NCBI GenBank assembly: GCA_030632405.1
Contig: DAOVUU010000041.1
Coordinates: 1-10,713, forward strand
DNA from: Desulfobulbaceae bacterium
GTDB lineage: Bacteria; Desulfobacterota; Desulfobulbia; Desulfobulbales; Desulfocapsaceae
Direction of reading: 5' to 3'
Length of the DNA: 10,713 nucleotides
The stretch's first letter is position 1. Each line of letters starts with the position of its first letter. The notes below the pieces were generated by a model that was not told the origin of the DNA, did no database searches, and worked only from the letters and a program-made list of their open reading frames with translations. Positions 1 through 6,419 of the stretch are shown here, in pieces. The position numbers and the translations under genes are program-made.

Positions 1-1628
1 AAGGCATAATGATCCGCAGATGTGATAATTACAGTGGACTTGATTCGTCTTTTATTCGTATCGCCGTACGTACAGAAAAAGAGAATGCATTTTTATTAAA
101 TGTGTTATCAAAATTTTATGGCCGTGTAAAAAGTAAAAGTGGCAGGAAGCGGAGCGGTCGATCAATCATGTTTCAAGGAACATCGTCAGATGCTGGTAAA
201 TCTATCCTGACTGCAGCACTCTGTCGTATTTTGTATCAGGACGGGGTGAAGGTTGCACCATTTAAGTCGCAAAATATGTCCCTTAATTCATTTGTAACTC
301 TGCAGGGAGATGAAATGGGCAGGGCACAGGTGGTCCAATCCCAGGCTGCCAGACTTGATCCGGATTGCAGAATGAATCCAATCCTTCTAAAACCAAATTC
401 TGATACTGGCAGCCAAATTATTGTAAAGGGGAAATCCGTCGGAAACATGTCTGTTCTTGAGTATAACGCATATAAACCTGAAGGTTGGCGGGCAGTCTGC
501 GAAAGTTTCGACTCCCTTGCAGCTGAATACGATGTTGTTGTTTTAGAAGGCGCGGGGTCTCCGGGTGAAGTTAATTTGAAAGCTGATGATATTGTGAACA
601 TGAAAATGGCACACTATGCAGAAGCTCCAGTTATACTTGTAGGTGATATTGACAGGGGGGGCATATATGCATCTTTTGTCGGGACGATGGAAGTTCTGGC
701 AGAATGGGAAAGACATCTTGTCGCTGGTTTTATAGTAAATAAATTCAGAGGCCAGGCTTCTTTGCTTGATTCTGCACACAGCTATATAAAAAACCATACC
801 GGGCGTGAGGTAATGGGAGTTATCCCATATCTTGCAGACCTCGGGTTACCTGAAGAAGATTCGGTTTCGTTTAAAAAGGGGATTTTTAACAGGGAGAGAG
901 AGCGAGAAGACAGTGTCGATATTGTTGTCATTAATCTTCCGCATATTTCTAATTTCACGGATATTGAACCTTTTCTTGACGAACCTGATGTTAACATTCG
1001 TATAGTCAATAAGATATCCGAAGTGGGCAGCCCACAGGCAATAATTCTACCGGGGTCTAAAAATGTGATACACGACCTTCAGTTTTTAAAATCTGAAGGT
1101 TTTGAAGAAATTATACGTAAAAACCGTAATACCGGTTGTGAAATAGTTGGTATTTGCGGTGGATACATGATGCTTGGAAATACGATTCACGATCCCCATC
1201 AAATTGAATCTACTGCCGGCCAGATCCAGGGACTGGGTTATCTAAACCTGACAACAGTTATCGATAAAGACAAACGTCTTACCCGGGTACAAGGTGTACA
1301 CAAAATCTCTAAATTCAGGATTTCAGGATATGAAATACATCATGGTATTTCAACCGAACCCGGTCGACCGCTCTTTATTTTTGATGACAACTCTGTCTGT
1401 GGTACTGCGGATGAAACAGGGGAGATTTGGGGCTGTTACCTGCATGGAGTTTTTGATTCTGATGATTTCCGAAGATGGTTTATTGATGGCCTGCGCAGCA
1501 GGGCAGGTTTACATCCGGTAGGTGAAGTTATTGCGCCCTATAATCTTGAAAAAGCCTTCGACCGCCTTGCAGATTGTGTGAGGGCCAATGTTGATATTGA
1601 TTCAATTTATCGACTGCTGAAGATATGA
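1..1628 (+). CDS. cobQ: Partial CobD-CobQ fusion: C-terminal tail of threonine-phosphate decarboxylase joined to complete cobyric acid synthase
   Basis: The CobQ part amidates adenosylcobyrinic acid a,c-diamide at four side chains, using glutamine and ATP, to give adenosylcobyric acid. Numbering from the ATG at 9, the ATP-binding motif GTSSDAGKS is at 57-65, followed by GDIDRGGIYAS near 212-222. The C-terminal class I glutamine amidotransferase domain has the nucleophile Cys383 (GICGGYMMLG) and His479 (CYLHGVFD). Met54 aligns with the usual CobQ start and leaves 486 residues, a normal length. The reading frame is open to the left edge, and residues 1-36 (GIMIRRCDNYSGLD, then FIRIAVRT and ENAFLL) match the C-terminal end of CobD, the PLP enzyme that makes (R)-1-amino-2-propanol O-2-phosphate. 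A basic linker (about 38-52, KSKSGRKRSGR) joins the two. The ATG at 9 is therefore probably internal and the gene begins outside the window. An alternative is internal initiation at Met54 (168), where GGAGCGG lies about 11 bases upstream. The stop overlaps a short repeat. Confidence 0.95.
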   Translation, partial: GIMIRRCDNYSGLDSSFIRIAVRTEKENAFLLNVLSKFYGRVKSKSGRKRSGRSIMFQGTSSDAGKSILTAALCRILYQDGVKVAPFKSQNMSLNSFVTLQGDEMGRAQVVQSQAARLDPDCRMNPILLKPNSDTGSQIIVKGKSVGNMSVLEYNAYKPEGWRAVCESFDSLAAEYDVVVLEGAGSPGEVNLKADDIVNMKMAHYAEAPVILVGDIDRGGIYASFVGTMEVLAEWERHLVAGFIVNKFRGQASLLDSAHSYIKNHTGREVMGVIPYLADLGLPEEDSVSFKKGIFNREREREDSVDIVVINLPHISNFTDIEPFLDEPDVNIRIVNKISEVGSPQAIILPGSKNVIHDLQFLKSEGFEEIIRKNRNTGCEIVGICGGYMMLGNTIHDPHQIESTAGQIQGLGYLNLTTVIDKDKRLTRVQGVHKISKFRISGYEIHHGISTEPGRPLFIFDDNSVCGTADETGEIWGCYLHGVFDSDDFRRWFIDGLRSRAGLHPVGEVIAPYNLEKAFDRLADCVRANVDIDSIYRLLKI

Positions 1629-1645
1629 TGGCGTCGTTAAAAAGA
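1625..1645 (+). repeat. Short repeat motif, copy 1 (GATGGCGTCGT type), at the cobQ stop
   Basis: The 13 bases at 1625-1637 (ATGATGGCGTCGT) recur exactly, in inverted orientation, at 4701-4713. Both copies are followed by an A-rich run (TTAAAAAG here, AAAAAACTC there). The motif contains the TGA stop of cobQ (1626-1628) and begins the 32-bp gap before cbiB. I remember similar GGCGTCGTAAAAAG sequences scattered in sulfate-reducing Desulfobacterota, but cannot verify that here. Two copies in 10.7 kb could also be a coincidence helped by low complexity. Confidence 0.4.
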
Positions 1646-1660
1646 TCATTCGCCGTATAG

Positions 1661-2689
1661 ATGGCCGACCTTTTCAGAAACGAAATCCCGATGATATATA
1701 CCTTTCAGATTGTTGCTGCACTGTTACTCGATTTTCTCTTTGGAGATCCGCAATGGTATCCTCACCCTGTCAGGTTGATCGGAGTCATCTGCGGGGTAAG
1801 TGAAAATACAACAAGGAAATATATAAACAATCCATTCATTGCAGGATTTATAACGGTTATAATTGTCCTTTTGATTACTGGCAGCACTGTTTTTGTACTC
1901 TTAATTACCTGCTATACTCTCTCTGTTATTCTCGGGGATATTGCTTCTGTGATTTTACTTTATACAGCCTTTGCGGCAAGGGATTTGATACGTCACAGTG
2001 GGGATGTCTTCCACCGATTGACCGATAATCGGAATCTGGCTGAAGCCAGAAAGGCTGTTGGTAAAATTGTGGGAAGAGATACACATTCTTTGAATGATTC
2101 AGAAATAAGTAAGGCATGTGTTGAAACAGTGGCCGAAAACATGGTGGATGGAATTACAGCTCCTTTCTTTTTTGCGTTACTCTTTGGACTCTTTTCCCCA
2201 TATGTAAACATGACTGCAATTGGATGCTCCGCTGTTGGTGCTCTTCTTTATAAAGCTGTCAATACAATGGATTCAATGATTGGCTATAAAAATGATAAAT
2301 ATGTTGATTTCGGGAGAATGGCTGCCAGGCTTGACGATTTAGTTAATTTAATACCTTCCCGAATCAGTGGTTTCATGGTTATTATTGCTGCTTTTATTTT
2401 AAAACTAGATTACAGAGGAGCATTTAAAATTTTTTTACGCGACAGACTGAACCATTCCAGCCCAAATGCTGGACATACTGAAGCTGCTGTCGCCGGCGCT
2501 CTTGGAATACGCCTCGGAGGGCCGGCAGTGTATTTTGGCAAAGTCATATCTAAGCCTTTTATTGGTGATGAAATCTTTAAAATAATGCCGGATAATATCA
2601 AAACCAGTAATAAATTGGTACTTATTGCATCACTCCTGTTTATAGCAGCCTTTCTTGCATTACGCGGAGTGATTTCTACCTTTAACTAG
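1661..2689 (+). CDS. cbiB: Adenosylcobinamide-phosphate synthase CbiB
   Basis: CbiB is an integral membrane enzyme that joins adenosylcobyric acid to (R)-1-amino-2-propanol phosphate, giving adenosylcobinamide phosphate (in some species it uses aminopropanol). It is recognised by the N-terminal block LDFLFGDPQWYPHPVRLIG, the central ARKAVGKIVGRDT and AENMVDGITAPFFFAL blocks, DSMIGYKN, and the late SPNAGHTEAAVAGALG block, all in family order. Hydrophobic stretches near residues 60-105, 165-190 and 320-338 fit membrane segments. The 342-residue length is slightly above the usual ~320. Met11 (ATG at 1691) aligns better with known starts than the ATG at 1661, and neither has a clear Shine-Dalgarno. 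It lies 32 bp after cobQ on the same strand, directly following the enzymes that make its two substrates. Some bacteria call this gene cobD, which must not be confused with the decarboxylase CobD at the window's left edge. Confidence 0.96.
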   Translation: MADLFRNEIPMIYTFQIVAALLLDFLFGDPQWYPHPVRLIGVICGVSENTTRKYINNPFIAGFITVIIVLLITGSTVFVLLITCYTLSVILGDIASVILLYTAFAARDLIRHSGDVFHRLTDNRNLAEARKAVGKIVGRDTHSLNDSEISKACVETVAENMVDGITAPFFFALLFGLFSPYVNMTAIGCSAVGALLYKAVNTMDSMIGYKNDKYVDFGRMAARLDDLVNLIPSRISGFMVIIAAFILKLDYRGAFKIFLRDRLNHSSPNAGHTEAAVAGALGIRLGGPAVYFGKVISKPFIGDEIFKIMPDNIKTSNKLVLIASLLFIAAFLALRGVISTFN

Positions 2690-2701
2690 TATGGAGAAAA
2701 A

Positions 2702-3115
2702 ATGGAAAGAACATTCGGAATTATAAAGCCAAATGCATTTACTGACGGCAACAGTGGTAAAATCCTCAGTCGAATATATGATGAAGGATTTAAGGTTGTA
2801 GGGCTGAAAAAACTCTATCTAAGCAAGGTTGAGGCGGAAGGTTTTTATTACGTGCATAAAGAGAGACCTTTTTTTGCCGAATTGACTGAGTTTATGTCAA
2901 GTGGACCCTGTATTGTCATGGTGCTTGAGGCAAAGGATGCCATTCTGAAATGGAGAGAACTTATGGGGGCGACAAATCCGGCTGAATCGGCAGAGGGTAC
3001 CCTGCGTCGTGAGTTTGGTGCCTCGCTTGGGGAAAATGCTACCCATGGTTCAGATGCTCCTGAGACTGCAGCTTTTGAAATTGGTTATTTTTTTTCCGGC
3101 CTGGAGTTGTTGTAG
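2702..3115 (+). CDS. ndk: Nucleoside diphosphate kinase
   Basis: Ndk transfers the gamma phosphate of ATP to nucleoside diphosphates through a phosphohistidine intermediate, balancing the cytoplasmic NTP and dNTP pools. The 137 residues cover the full single-domain family. The N-terminal strand [11 protein letters not shown] carries the conserved Lys9, RELMGATNP is at 85-93, LRREFG at 101-106, and the active-site segment [16 protein letters not shown] has catalytic His115. GGAG at 2693-2696 sits 5 bases before the ATG and supports this start. Only 12 bp separate it from cbiB, so it is probably in the same transcript although it has no role in cobalamin synthesis. It converges on xseA, with 35 bp between the two stops. 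Confidence 0.98.
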   Translation: MERTFGIIKPNAFTDGNSGKILSRIYDEGFKVVGLKKLYLSKVEAEGFYYVHKERPFFAELTEFMSSGPCIVMVLEAKDAILKWRELMGATNPAESAEGTLRREFGASLGENATHGSDAPETAAFEIGYFFSGLELL

Positions 3116-3140
3116 AACCGATCATATAGGGCAAACACTG

Positions 3141-3170
3141 TGAACCGGGGTTATTCCTGTACTCCGGTCA
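3141..3170. terminator. Possible bidirectional hairpin between ndk and xseA
   Basis: The left arm TGAACCGGGGT (3141-3151) pairs with ACTCCGGTCA (3161-3170), giving about ten base pairs with one bulged A, one G-T pair and a 9-base loop. It lies between the convergent genes ndk and xseA and overlaps the last codons of xseA. There is no U-tract on either side, so it is at best a weak or Rho-assisted terminator. Confidence 0.3.
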
Positions 3171-4506
3171 CGGTGCACTGGATAGTTCCTTTATGTAAAA
3201 GAATTTCCAGGTTGTCTTCTTTTACTACACTTGAACAGTTGCATACGATTTCTTTTCTCCCGCTGAGGGCATCGTATTTTGTGACAATGGAATACCCTCT
3301 GGCCAGGGTGGCAAGTGGACTGACGCTGTTTAAAACAGCTGTTGCATTAGTAAACTCTGATTCCTTATTGTAGAGATGTGTCTGAATTTGATTGACCAGC
3401 CTTGAGACGAGCAGTTTCAGTTTTTGTTCCCGTAACTCTAGTTTTGCCAGTGGAGCGTGGGATTCCAGTTTTTGCAATAGATAGCGAAAGTGCGTGTCCT
3501 TATGGGCTAAATTGTTTCCAATTTCCTGGTGGAGATATATCCTACTGAGGTTAAGCCTCAGGTCCATATTCTCGAACATCCTGTCCAGGTCACTCAGCAA
3601 TCTGATGTTAGTTCGAGTTTTTAGTTCTAACTGGCTTATTTTGTGTTCTAAAAAATATATCACTCTCTTTTTTAACGCCGCCAGGTGGTCTCGTACTGCA
3701 GTTACGTCAGGCAAAATTTTAATTGCAGCTCCCGTGGGGGTGGGGCAACGGAAATCTGCACAAAAATCCGCTATGGTAAAATCAACTTCATGACCTATTC
3801 CGGTGACAATCGGAATCTCGGAGCTAAAAATAGCACGGGCCACTTCCTCCTCATTAAAAGCCCAGAGATCTTCGATAGAACCACCTCCTCGACAAAGCAC
3901 GATGATTTCGATATTCTCGATCCTGTTCGCCAGCTTTATCGCCTGGGCGATCTCAGCGGAGGCCATTTTCCCCTGTACCTTGACTGGAAGTATCTGGAAA
4001 TGGACCGGTGACTCTCTGATGCTGGCAATTTTCAAGAAATCTCTCAATGCGGCACCTGTCGGGGAAGATATAATAGCAACTTTCTCAGGATGGGGTGGGA
4101 GTTCTTTTTTACATTTTTCGGAAAAAAGACCCTCAAGGGATAATTTTTCTTTGAGTTTTTCGTATTCTCTCTGCAGGTTTCCAATGCCATATTGTTCAAT
4201 AGTGTCGACTATAAACTGATATTCACCCCGAGGCTCATACACCGATATTCTGCCAAAACAGATAACCTGTTGACCGTCTGTCAATCTACAATTGAGGTAT
4301 CTCTTCTGGTTTTTGAAAAGTACCGCCCGCACCTGGGACCGGGCATCTTTTAAGGAAAAATAGGAATGACCGGAGAACGGTGTTTTGAGGTTTGAGATTT
4401 CGCCTCTTACCCTGATAAATTTGTACTCACCCTCCAATAGTATTTTAATTGATCGAGTAAGCTGGGTAATTGTCAATACCGATTGTGTTTGAGTGTCGTG
4501 TATCAT
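3151..4506 (-). CDS. xseA: Exodeoxyribonuclease VII large subunit
   Basis: XseA is the catalytic large subunit of exonuclease VII, which degrades single-stranded DNA to short oligonucleotides in repair and damage processing, in complex with several XseB chains. From the chosen start the protein has 451 residues, close to E. coli XseA (456). The N-terminal OB-fold spans about 9-105, with FIRVRGEISNLK and GHSYFSLKD. The catalytic domain shows SSPTGAALRD (148-157), CRGGGSIEDLWAFN (205-218) and GIGHEVDFTIADF (236-248) followed by CPTPTGAA. The C-terminal ~180 residues are the helical XseB-binding region. The frame is open upstream to an ATG at 4686, but that extension is Cys/Tyr-rich, unlike the family and upstream of a candidate -10 box, so I reject it. 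The ATG at 4506 fits the family start but lacks a clear Shine-Dalgarno, and the ATG at 4539 is an alternative. xseB, often adjacent, is not in the window. Confidence 0.95.
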   Translation of the reverse strand: MIHDTQTQSVLTITQLTRSIKILLEGEYKFIRVRGEISNLKTPFSGHSYFSLKDARSQVRAVLFKNQKRYLNCRLTDGQQVICFGRISVYEPRGEYQFIVDTIEQYGIGNLQREYEKLKEKLSLEGLFSEKCKKELPPHPEKVAIISSPTGAALRDFLKIASIRESPVHFQILPVKVQGKMASAEIAQAIKLANRIENIEIIVLCRGGGSIEDLWAFNEEEVARAIFSSEIPIVTGIGHEVDFTIADFCADFRCPTPTGAAIKILPDVTAVRDHLAALKKRVIYFLEHKISQLELKTRTNIRLLSDLDRMFENMDLRLNLSRIYLHQEIGNNLAHKDTHFRYLLQKLESHAPLAKLELREQKLKLLVSRLVNQIQTHLYNKESEFTNATAVLNSVSPLATLARGYSIVTKYDALSGRKEIVCNCSSVVKEDNLEILLHKGTIQCTVTGVQE

Positions 4507-4569
4507 ATGAACTGTAGAAAATAGATGAAAAAATAGCATGTTTACGCATGGACAGACATGGAGGTATAT

Positions 4570-4575
4570 ATTATA
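4570..4575 (-). promoter_or_regulatory. Candidate -10 box for xseA
   Basis: Read on the minus strand this is a perfect TATAAT, 64 bases upstream of the chosen xseA start. No convincing -35 hexamer lies 16-18 bases before it, and the region is AT-rich, so the call is weak. It would explain a short leader before the ATG at 4506. Confidence 0.3.
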
Positions 4576-4648
4576 TTGTCCGACCTGAGTAAAGTCTTCA
4601 AAAAAATTATACAAACAATAATAACAATCTAATAAAAACTTAAAATCT

Positions 4649-4676
4649 TTGATGGTTAAGTAATAAACTTTATAGC
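4649..4676 (+). promoter_or_regulatory. Candidate sigma70-type promoter for the TPR-panC operon
   Basis: TTGATG (4649-4654), a 16-base spacer and TATAGC (4671-4676) resemble -35 and -10 boxes, with four of six matches each. Transcription would start near 4683, putting the repeat at 4701-4713 in the untranslated leader before the strong Shine-Dalgarno at 4722-4726. The rest of the 227-bp divergent region (4507-4733) is AT-rich and shows no other gene. Confidence 0.35.
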
Positions 4677-4692
4677 AACGAAGCAAATGAAG

Positions 4693-4713
4693 AGTTTTTT
4701 ACGACGCCATCAT
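4693..4713 (-). repeat. Short repeat motif, copy 2 (GATGGCGTCGT type), in the TPR gene leader
   Basis: Bases 4701-4713 (ACGACGCCATCAT) are the exact reverse complement of 1625-1637. The T-run at 4695-4700 corresponds to the A-run that follows copy 1. The copy lies 20-40 bases before the ATG of the TPR gene, just upstream of its Shine-Dalgarno. Confidence 0.4.
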
Positions 4714-4733
4714 CATTAATCGGAGGAATTAAA

Positions 4734-5429
4734 ATGGCCAGTGAGAGTGCCTTTAATAAGCGGCTTACTGAAGAGACGAGTATGGACCAGGTAGAGGGGT
4801 TGCTGGAGCATCTTAATCTGCCGCCCAAGGCGATAGATTTTATACGGAAAAACCAGCGTATGCTCCAAATCGCACTCGCTGTTGTTGTCGCTGTAGTTGT
4901 ATCGCTATCACTTTACAATTCTTATCGAAAAGGTGTTATCGAAGACGCTGCATCCGCCCTATCTTCAGCTTTACAGAATGATGGTGAGGAAAGAGCTCTC
5001 TCCCTGTCTCAAATTACTGAAGAGTATGGGAATACAACTTCAGCACAGTGGGCTAAAATCGAACTGGCTCATCTTGATATGAAAGATGGCGAATACGCAG
5101 CTGCAGCCGAAAAATATATTGCAGAGCTGAATAGTTTAAAAGAGGATGACCCTCTCTACGCTTTACTGTTATTTGGTGCTGGCCAAGCACTCGAAGCAGA
5201 AAAAAAATATAGCTCAGCAGAAGATCAATATGACCGTCTGAAAGAACTCAAAGGATATGAGCATTTAGGCTATGGAGGTCTGGCCCGTATCCAGGAGATT
5301 CAAGGAAATCTCGAGAAGGCAAATTTACTCTATAATAATTATTTATTAAAAATTGGAGATGACCCGTCGTCGGGTCAGGCCAGAAGTGACATTGAAGCCA
5401 GAATAGCACGAAATAAGGCGAAAATGTGA
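4734..5429 (+). CDS. Membrane-anchored TPR-like protein (YfgM-type, tetratricopeptide-like domain)
   Basis: The 231-residue protein has a cytoplasmic-type charged N-terminus (1-42), one strongly hydrophobic segment at about 43-62 (rich in V, A and L), then an Ala/Glu-rich helical region with TPR-like helix pairs near 105-135, 142-172 and 178-205. This layout matches the tetratricopeptide-like family that includes YfgM, an inner-membrane protein linked to the SecYEG translocon and periplasmic chaperones in E. coli. The soluble part would lie in the periplasm. The match is by architecture, not by a diagnostic motif, so a specific role is not claimed. The start is firm: GGAGG at 4722-4726 is 7 bases before the ATG. 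Its TGA stop overlaps the GTG start of panC by 4 bp, which implies translational coupling. Confidence 0.85.
   Translation: MASESAFNKRLTEETSMDQVEGLLEHLNLPPKAIDFIRKNQRMLQIALAVVVAVVVSLSLYNSYRKGVIEDAASALSSALQNDGEERALSLSQITEEYGNTTSAQWAKIELAHLDMKDGEYAAAAEKYIAELNSLKEDDPLYALLLFGAGQALEAEKKYSSAEDQYDRLKELKGYEHLGYGGLARIQEIQGNLEKANLLYNNYLLKIGDDPSSGQARSDIEARIARNKAKM
5360..5377 (+). other. Perfect hairpin inside the TPR gene, before panC
   Basis: TGACCCG, a TCGT loop and CGGGTCA form a perfect 7-bp stem. It lies in codons near residue 210 of the TPR protein, 49 bases before the panC start. There is no U-tract after it. It may be a chance result of the codons for Asp-Pro-Ser-Ser-Gly, or may affect translation of the coupled panC. 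Confidence 0.3.
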
Positions 5430-6274
5430 AAATTGTACGATCCTCAAAAGAGATGTATGGACTGTCTGGTCGGTGGAAAAAAACAGGACAGATAATTTCT
5501 CTTGTACCTACAATGGGATGCCTGCATGAAGGCCATTTATCACTTATTCATAATGCCAGAAATGCGAGTGACAGGGTAATTGTATCGCTGTTTGTGAATC
5601 CTATGCAATTCAGCCAGAATGAAGATTTCGATTCATATCCGAATCAATTCAAGCGAGACAGTGAATTGATCGAAAATAGTGGGGCTGATGCCCTTTTCTG
5701 CCCTCCGGTGGAGGAGATGTATTCAGAGACTTTCCAGACCAGAATAACTGTCAGCAAACTTTCCCGGGGAATGTGCGGGAAAGACAGACCTGGGCATTTT
5801 GACGGAGTTGCAACGGTAGTTACAAAACTCTTTAACGTAACTGATCCTGATGTAGCGGTTTTTGGGCAGAAGGATTTCCAGCAATTAGTCATAATACGGC
5901 AGTTAGCAGAGGATCTCAGTTACAATATTAAAATTATAGGGGCGCCTATTGTTCGTGAGAAAGATGGTTTGGCCATGAGCTCCAGGAATATTTATCTTGA
6001 CCCTGAAGGGCGTAAATGCGCACTCTGTCTCTATGAGGCAATTCAAGCTTCAAAAAACATGCTGCGAACCCTTGGCGAAGTAGCGGTTGAGACTCTACTT
6101 GAAAACACAAAAAAAATTGTGGGGAGAGCCGGTGCTAAACTTGAATACGCTGTAATTGTGAACGAGTTTACCCTGGTCCCTGATGATTATATAAATAATC
6201 ATAGTATATTAGCGCTGGCTGTTAAAGTTGGCGACTCAGTACGATTGATAGATAATAGTAAGCTGATAGCATAA
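5426..6274 (+). CDS. panC: Pantothenate synthetase (pantoate-beta-alanine ligase)
   Basis: PanC activates pantoate with ATP and joins it to beta-alanine, the last step of pantothenate (coenzyme A precursor) synthesis in the cytoplasm. The 282 residues match the usual family length. Motifs in order are VPTMGCLHEGHLSLI (27-41) with the nucleotide-binding His34 and His37, FVNPMQF (56-62), GKDRPGHFDGVATVV (118-132), FGQKD (146-150), REKDGLAMSSRN (177-188) with the KMSKS-like serine pair, and the terminal RLIDN. A Cys takes the place of the usual Ala in TMGALH. The start is a GTG inside the end of the TPR gene (a GTGA overlap). It gives the normal N-terminus MKIVRSSKEM and needs no separate ribosome binding site. 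Other pantothenate genes (panB, panD) are not in the window. Confidence 0.97.
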   Translation: MKIVRSSKEMYGLSGRWKKTGQIISLVPTMGCLHEGHLSLIHNARNASDRVIVSLFVNPMQFSQNEDFDSYPNQFKRDSELIENSGADALFCPPVEEMYSETFQTRITVSKLSRGMCGKDRPGHFDGVATVVTKLFNVTDPDVAVFGQKDFQQLVIIRQLAEDLSYNIKIIGAPIVREKDGLAMSSRNIYLDPEGRKCALCLYEAIQASKNMLRTLGEVAVETLLENTKKIVGRAGAKLEYAVIVNEFTLVPDDYINNHSILALAVKVGDSVRLIDNSKLIA

Positions 6275-6419
6275 TCCTTTCTCCCCGGGACAAGCTCCTA
6301 GACATTTCCTCCAGGGAAAATGGACGAAGTAGATAAAGAGATGGTTGATAATCCTGAATGTATCCTTCTGGTTTATTCACCAAAACAGTAATCAAAGGAA
6401 GGATTAACAGGAGCGGGCT

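Noticed and set aside
655..661. Run of seven G in the cobQ coding region, a possible slippage site
   Set aside because: It encodes the conserved DRGGIY motif in the correct frame, so the gene is intact. Nothing suggests programmed frameshifting.
1628..1660. 10-codon ORF starting with the ATG that overlaps the cobQ stop and ending at TAG just before the cbiB ATG
   Set aside because: It lies in the repeat motif, has no ribosome binding site and is too short to claim as a gene, though a coupling role for cbiB is conceivable.
3494..4219. Several open frames opposite xseA, and similar ones opposite lpxC, lpxK and panC
   Set aside because: They are antisense shadows of well-supported genes, with no family signature, ribosome binding site or promoter.
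4507..4686. 60-residue N-terminal extension of xseA up to an ATG at 4686
   Set aside because: Its composition (many Cys, Tyr, Phe) is unlike XseA, it would reach into the leader of the divergent gene, and the ATG at 4506 gives the normal protein length.
6320..6391. 23-codon ORF (ATG at 6320, TAA at 6389) between panC and the aminotransferase gene
   Set aside because: Very short, with only a poorly spaced AGGG before the ATG and no recognisable motif. Not distinguishable from chance without conservation data.
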